Shown here: positions 7,021 through 9,171 of the stretch, piece after piece
Layout of the letters: the number at the start of each line of letters is the position of its first letter
How positions within the stretch are numbered: position 1 is the first letter of the stretch
DNA from: Rhodospirillales bacterium
GTDB taxonomy: Bacteria > Pseudomonadota > Alphaproteobacteria > Rhodospirillales > JABHCV01
NCBI GenBank assembly: GCA_016776705.1
Contig: JADHSW010000116.1
Span: 1 to 9,171 of the forward strand
Reading direction: 5' to 3'
Length of the DNA stretch: 9,171 bases
Program-made: the position numbers and the translations under genes
Notes under the pieces: model-generated
Told to the model about the DNA's origin: nothing
Database searches by the model: none
The model's input: only the letters and a program-made list of their open reading frames with translations

Positions 7021-7212
7021 CTAAGACTGGCGTCGGCGGCCCAATGTTTGCGCCAACCTTTGGGCCAATTTATTTGAAAACCGGTCAACAATACCGGCGA
7101 ACACAAGGTAATAAATGAATTTGGCCAGTTCCTGAACGGCGGCCTTGCCTTGACGGATAATTGCCGCATGAGTGTGACGGACATGGCTTTGACGCAAACG
7201 GTGACGAATCGA
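7021..7212 (-). pseudogene. In-frame, protein-like continuation of the methyltransferase beyond its TAA stop
   Basis: Directly after the methyltransferase TAA (7215-7213), the same reading frame stays open for 63 sense codons to a TAG at 7023-7021. The encoded stretch reads like real protein: a basic helix (IRHRLRQSHVRH), AAIIRQGKAAVQELAKF, a short hydrophobic run FIYYLVFAGIV, then KLAQRLAQTLGRRRQ. It contains no ATG. TTG or GTG codons exist but lack a good Shine-Dalgarno. If it is counted as part of the gene, the gap to the SDR gene falls from 218 to 26 bases, matching the tight packing of the rest of the operon. I infer a C-terminal tail separated by a nonsense change, a sequencing error, or programmed readthrough. 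Chance openness of a 190-base frame is the alternative. A competing minus-strand ATG frame (7184 to 7011, 57 codons) looks less protein-like. Confidence 0.5.
7038..7066. repeat. Seven-base perfect inverted repeat
   Basis: GGCCCAA at 7038-7044 pairs with TTGGGCC at 7060-7066 across a 15-base loop. It lies in the post-stop continuation of the methyltransferase. On the minus strand no T-run follows, so it does not look like an intrinsic terminator of this operon. Confidence 0.4.
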
Positions 7213-8088
7213 TTAAATATCAGGTGGCGTCGCCAAGGCAGGCACGATATCGGTTTTTGCGGGGCGCGCCAGACAGATCATGTTTTGTTCGTCATTATGG
7301 GCCGTAAATTCAACCGTAACCGGAAAACCACTTGTGCGCATCTCCAGCACCTCAAAGCCGCTCAGATTGAGCAACCGAATCAGGCTTTCTGATGAATAAG
7401 TAAAGAAATGTAGCGGGTCACACAGGGTGATGCCATAGAGGTTCGGCACTTCGATATACAGGTAACCGTCATCAGCAAGGATGTCATTACGCATATGGCC
7501 CAGGAACTGCACCGGTTCGCGAAGATGTTCCAGTGAGTGGATCATTGTTGCAAACTTTGCTTTTTCGTCAAATGTGTCGGTATAAATATCATCGGCAATT
7601 TTTGACAGTTCGAAGCCTAGAAAATCCTTAGCAAAATTAATACCGTTCTGGCTGTAGTCATAAGCCAAGCAGCGACAATCCCATAACAACTTCACGCCAT
7701 GCAGAAACATCCCCTGATAAGCACCAAAATCGATGACCAGGTCATCTTTTTCCGGCACAACCCCCGCAAGCTTTCCTGCGTTGGCGGTGATCACATCATG
7801 AAAATTGCGAACCCTTGCCATGCTGCGTCCACCGACAGTCATGTCAATAGGTGAATCAATATCCTTGCCGTTTACCTTTATGGCATCGCGGCTATGGCGA
7901 TAGGTGGAGTTATAGTGCTCGGCCAGGGCTTCATCAGTCAGCTCTGGCTGGCTGGAAACAACGCCACAACCCGGGCAGATATAATTTTCAAAAACGTGAA
8001 ATTCCGGCGAGTGCGAAGATCCTGGAAACAGGAACGATTCCACACCCAGGACCTTAAGCCCTTCATGGCCACAAATTCTACAGTTCAT
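7213..8088 (-). CDS. Class I SAM-dependent methyltransferase with N-terminal zinc ribbon (291 aa)
   Basis: Predicted S-adenosylmethionine-dependent methyltransferase, probably acting on a sugar or glycan in this setting. The N-terminus is a four-cysteine zinc-binding domain: C3 and C6 in NCRICG, C38 and C41 in CPGCG. This is the arrangement found in sugar C-methyltransferases of the TylC3 kind and in many surface-polysaccharide methyltransferases. The Rossmann domain follows: motif I VIDFGAYQG (118-126), acidic strand end AYDYS (142-146), HSLEHLREP (184-192), YIEVPN (211-216) and FFTYSSESLIRLLNLSGFE (228-246). The start at 8088 overlaps the isomerase stop as ATGA and has AGAGAG six bases upstream. 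An upstream GTG at 8112 would overlap the isomerase by 28 bases and lacks a Shine-Dalgarno. The length is below the roughly 400 residues of the TylC3 group, and the frame continues in protein-like fashion after the stop, so the C-terminus may be truncated. Methyl position (C, N or O) is unknown. Confidence 0.9.
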   Translation of the reverse strand: MNCRICGHEGLKVLGVESFLFPGSSHSPEFHVFENYICPGCGVVSSQPELTDEALAEHYNSTYRHSRDAIKVNGKDIDSPIDMTVGGRSMARVRNFHDVITANAGKLAGVVPEKDDLVIDFGAYQGMFLHGVKLLWDCRCLAYDYSQNGINFAKDFLGFELSKIADDIYTDTFDEKAKFATMIHSLEHLREPVQFLGHMRNDILADDGYLYIEVPNLYGITLCDPLHFFTYSSESLIRLLNLSGFEVLEMRTSGFPVTVEFTAHNDEQNMICLARPAKTDIVPALATPPDI

Positions 8089-8894
8089 TGATAACTCTCT
8101 TTTAATACACACACACTGGTGGCCAGGTCTTGCAGGGGATCGTGTTCGTTGAGCATGCGCTGCTCGATAGAAACGAAATCACTGTAGCCGATTGCCCGGA
8201 GGTGGGCTCCGATGGCGGCGTGATCAATCTTGCCACTGCTGCCAAGAACCTCAAAGCCCGGTTCGTTAGCATGCATATGAACCAGATAGGGGCGGGCTTT
8301 CTGAAAAGTTTCTTCCACTATTTCATTGCTAGCGGCAAGAGCATCGGCGTCCAGTTGTACCCTCAAGGCGGGATGATCAACGGCACACACGATGCGAAGA
8401 GAATCATTCACAGAATGGATGAAGTCCGTTTTCTGAGGGCTAAGAGGCTCGAAACAGTAACATGTTCCGTGGGCTTCAATGCGGTCACATAACGTTCCGC
8501 AAAAATCGATGGTCCGCTTGTAAGCATCCTCTTCGGAGACGTCACCGCGCATACGCCCGCCCCCGTAGATAAGAGTTTTGCCCCCCAGATCACGGCACAG
8601 GGCAGAGAGATGAACCATAAAATCAAGAGTCTTACGTCGAGTTTCTTCGGCGTGAAACAGGCCGAGATCAGGTTGGTCAAAAAATAAGGAATGCAAGCCA
8701 ACAACTTGCAGGCCCGCCTTCTTGATGTCGTTGCTATATGTTTCAACATGTGCCGGCGTCAGGCCTTTCCAAGTGTCACGCCATACGCGGCTAGGCGCAA
8801 TTTCAATCCCTTCCAGGCCCATTTCCCGCAGTTGGCTAAGTTCCCGGGTATGGTCGTAAGCGGGCAGGGCTATGTTGGAAGTGGCGAATTTCAT
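8085..8894 (-). CDS. Sugar phosphate isomerase/epimerase-like TIM-barrel protein (269 aa)
   Basis: Member of the xylose-isomerase-like TIM-barrel superfamily (AP endonuclease 2 fold), which includes IolE inosose dehydratase, IolI, hydroxypyruvate isomerase and tagatose/psicose 3-epimerases. Visible candidate metal or substrate ligands are E31 (GIEIAPSR), H68 (GLHSLFF), E149 (YCFEPL), D182 (QLDADAL), H206/H208 (VHMHANE) and E244 (SIEQR). The E149-D182-H208-E244 spacing matches the metal site expected for an isomerase or epimerase, so it should be catalytically active. The length is normal. Translation begins with the ATG that overlaps the transporter's TGA (ATGA), after a good AGGGAG Shine-Dalgarno (8910-8905) ten bases upstream. 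Its stop in turn overlaps the methyltransferase ATG. Together with the downstream dehydrogenases it suggests interconversion of a keto-sugar or cyclitol. Epimerase, isomerase and dehydratase cannot be told apart from sequence alone. Confidence 0.88.
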   Translation of the reverse strand: MKFATSNIALPAYDHTRELSQLREMGLEGIEIAPSRVWRDTWKGLTPAHVETYSNDIKKAGLQVVGLHSLFFDQPDLGLFHAEETRRKTLDFMVHLSALCRDLGGKTLIYGGGRMRGDVSEEDAYKRTIDFCGTLCDRIEAHGTCYCFEPLSPQKTDFIHSVNDSLRIVCAVDHPALRVQLDADALAASNEIVEETFQKARPYLVHMHANEPGFEVLGSSGKIDHAAIGAHLRAIGYSDFVSIEQRMLNEHDPLQDLATSVCVLKESYQ

Positions 8895-9171
8895 TTTTGT
8901 GTTTCTCCCTCGATTTTTTCCACCTGGTCATCAAGCAAGGCTAACTTGCGAAAGCTCTCACTTTCAGAAATCAGTTCATCATATGTGCCGGTGGCGACAA
9001 TAGCGCCGTCCTTCATTAATACGATCAGGTCACAGTTCTGAACGGTGCTCAAACGATGAGCGACAGTGATAATTGTTTTATTCCCACTGAGCGAGTCGAT
9101 CGCTGCGCTGATTTCCTTTTCCGTGATGTTATCAAGCGCTGAGGTGGCCTCGTCAAAAACTATAACATCTG
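8891..9171 (-). CDS. ABC transporter ATP-binding domain, C-terminal fragment (N-terminus beyond window)
   Basis: The last 92 residues of an ABC-transporter nucleotide-binding domain, most likely of an exporter with fused membrane domain. The fragment opens in Walker B, DVIVFDE, followed at once by the D-loop ATSALDN. The H-loop is TVAHRLSTV, and then LIVLMKDGAIVATGTYDEL is the usual end of the fold. The charged tail (DDQVEKIEGETQK) ends the protein. Walker A and the signature motif lie outside the window. The TVAHRLST and GTYDEL wording is typical of exporters such as MsbA- or PglK-like lipid-linked glycan flippases, which would fit a glycan operon, but the substrate cannot be judged from this fragment. 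The TGA overlaps the isomerase ATG as ATGA, so the two genes are cotranscribed and probably translationally coupled. Confidence 0.92.
   Translation of the reverse strand, partial: DVIVFDEATSALDNITEKEISAAIDSLSGNKTIITVAHRLSTVQNCDLIVLMKDGAIVATGTYDELISESESFRKLALLDDQVEKIEGETQK
8905..8910 (-). promoter_or_regulatory. Shine-Dalgarno of the isomerase gene, inside the transporter gene
   Basis: AGGGAG on the minus strand, ten bases before the ATG at 8894, inside the last codons of the transporter. It supports that start and coupled translation. Confidence 0.6.

Noticed and set aside
7038..7066. Inverted repeat as a transcription terminator
   Set aside because: The loop is long (15 bases), the stem only seven pairs, and no T-run follows on the minus strand. 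The downstream genes appear to belong to the same operon.
7083..7088. TTGACC on the minus strand as a -35 box for the SDR
   Set aside because: No recognisable -10 element at 16-18 bases downstream, and the site lies in the protein-like continuation.
7011..7184. Minus-strand 57-codon ATG frame between methyltransferase and SDR
   Set aside because: Its composition (scattered Trp, Pro, Ser) is not protein-like, and it has no convincing Shine-Dalgarno. The overlapping frame that continues the methyltransferase is more credible.
8089..8112. Upstream GTG start for the methyltransferase at 8112
   Set aside because: It would overlap the isomerase by 28 bases without a Shine-Dalgarno. The ATG at 8088 gives a standard ATGA overlap and places the first zinc cysteine at residue 3, as usual for the family.
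1..9171. CRISPR arrays, insertion sequences, tRNA or rRNA genes
   Set aside because: No regularly spaced repeats, transposase-like proteins, terminal inverted repeats or RNA-gene signatures were noticed. Almost all bases are taken up by the protein-coding string.

Overview
The window holds one tightly packed, single-direction gene string, all read on the minus strand from about 9171 towards 1. Both ends are cut: it enters inside an ABC-transporter ATP-binding domain and leaves inside a Gfo/Idh/MocA oxidoreductase. In transcription order the genes are ABC transporter (partial), TIM-barrel sugar isomerase/epimerase-like protein, zinc-ribbon class I SAM methyltransferase, short-chain dehydrogenase, GT-B-like surface-carbohydrate protein, B12-binding-type radical SAM protein, radical SAM protein with an N-terminal SPASM/twitch-like domain, Gfo/Idh/MocA oxidoreductase, and a second Gfo/Idh/MocA oxidoreductase (partial). 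I see no RNA genes, insertion sequences, CRISPR arrays or convincing promoters or terminators. The operon promoter most likely lies upstream of base 9171.

The content points to an accessory surface-glycan (O-antigen, capsule or glycoprotein-glycan) locus. One sugar or cyclitol unit would be built or tailored by the isomerase, dehydrogenases, methyltransferase and radical SAM pair, handled by the GT-B-like protein, and moved by the transporter. The exact sugar cannot be read from sequence. The organism is a Gram-negative-type bacterium, probably a proteobacterium and perhaps an alphaproteobacterium. That guess rests on moderate to high GC, Shine-Dalgarno use and gene style only.

Junctions are extremely short. 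There are ATGA four-base overlaps at about 8891-8894 and 8085-8088, TAATG one-base overlaps at about 6221 and 490, and gaps of 3, 36 and 44 bases elsewhere. The only long apparent gap, 6995-7212, is mostly filled by an in-frame, protein-like continuation of the methyltransferase beyond its TAA stop. With that continuation the gap to the next gene falls to 26 bases, like the others.

The points most worth a second look are this interrupted methyltransferase, the two adjacent radical SAM genes within a sugar operon, and the combination of a sugar-isomerase-like protein with three NAD(P)-dependent dehydrogenases, which suggests an unusual keto-sugar or cyclitol pathway.
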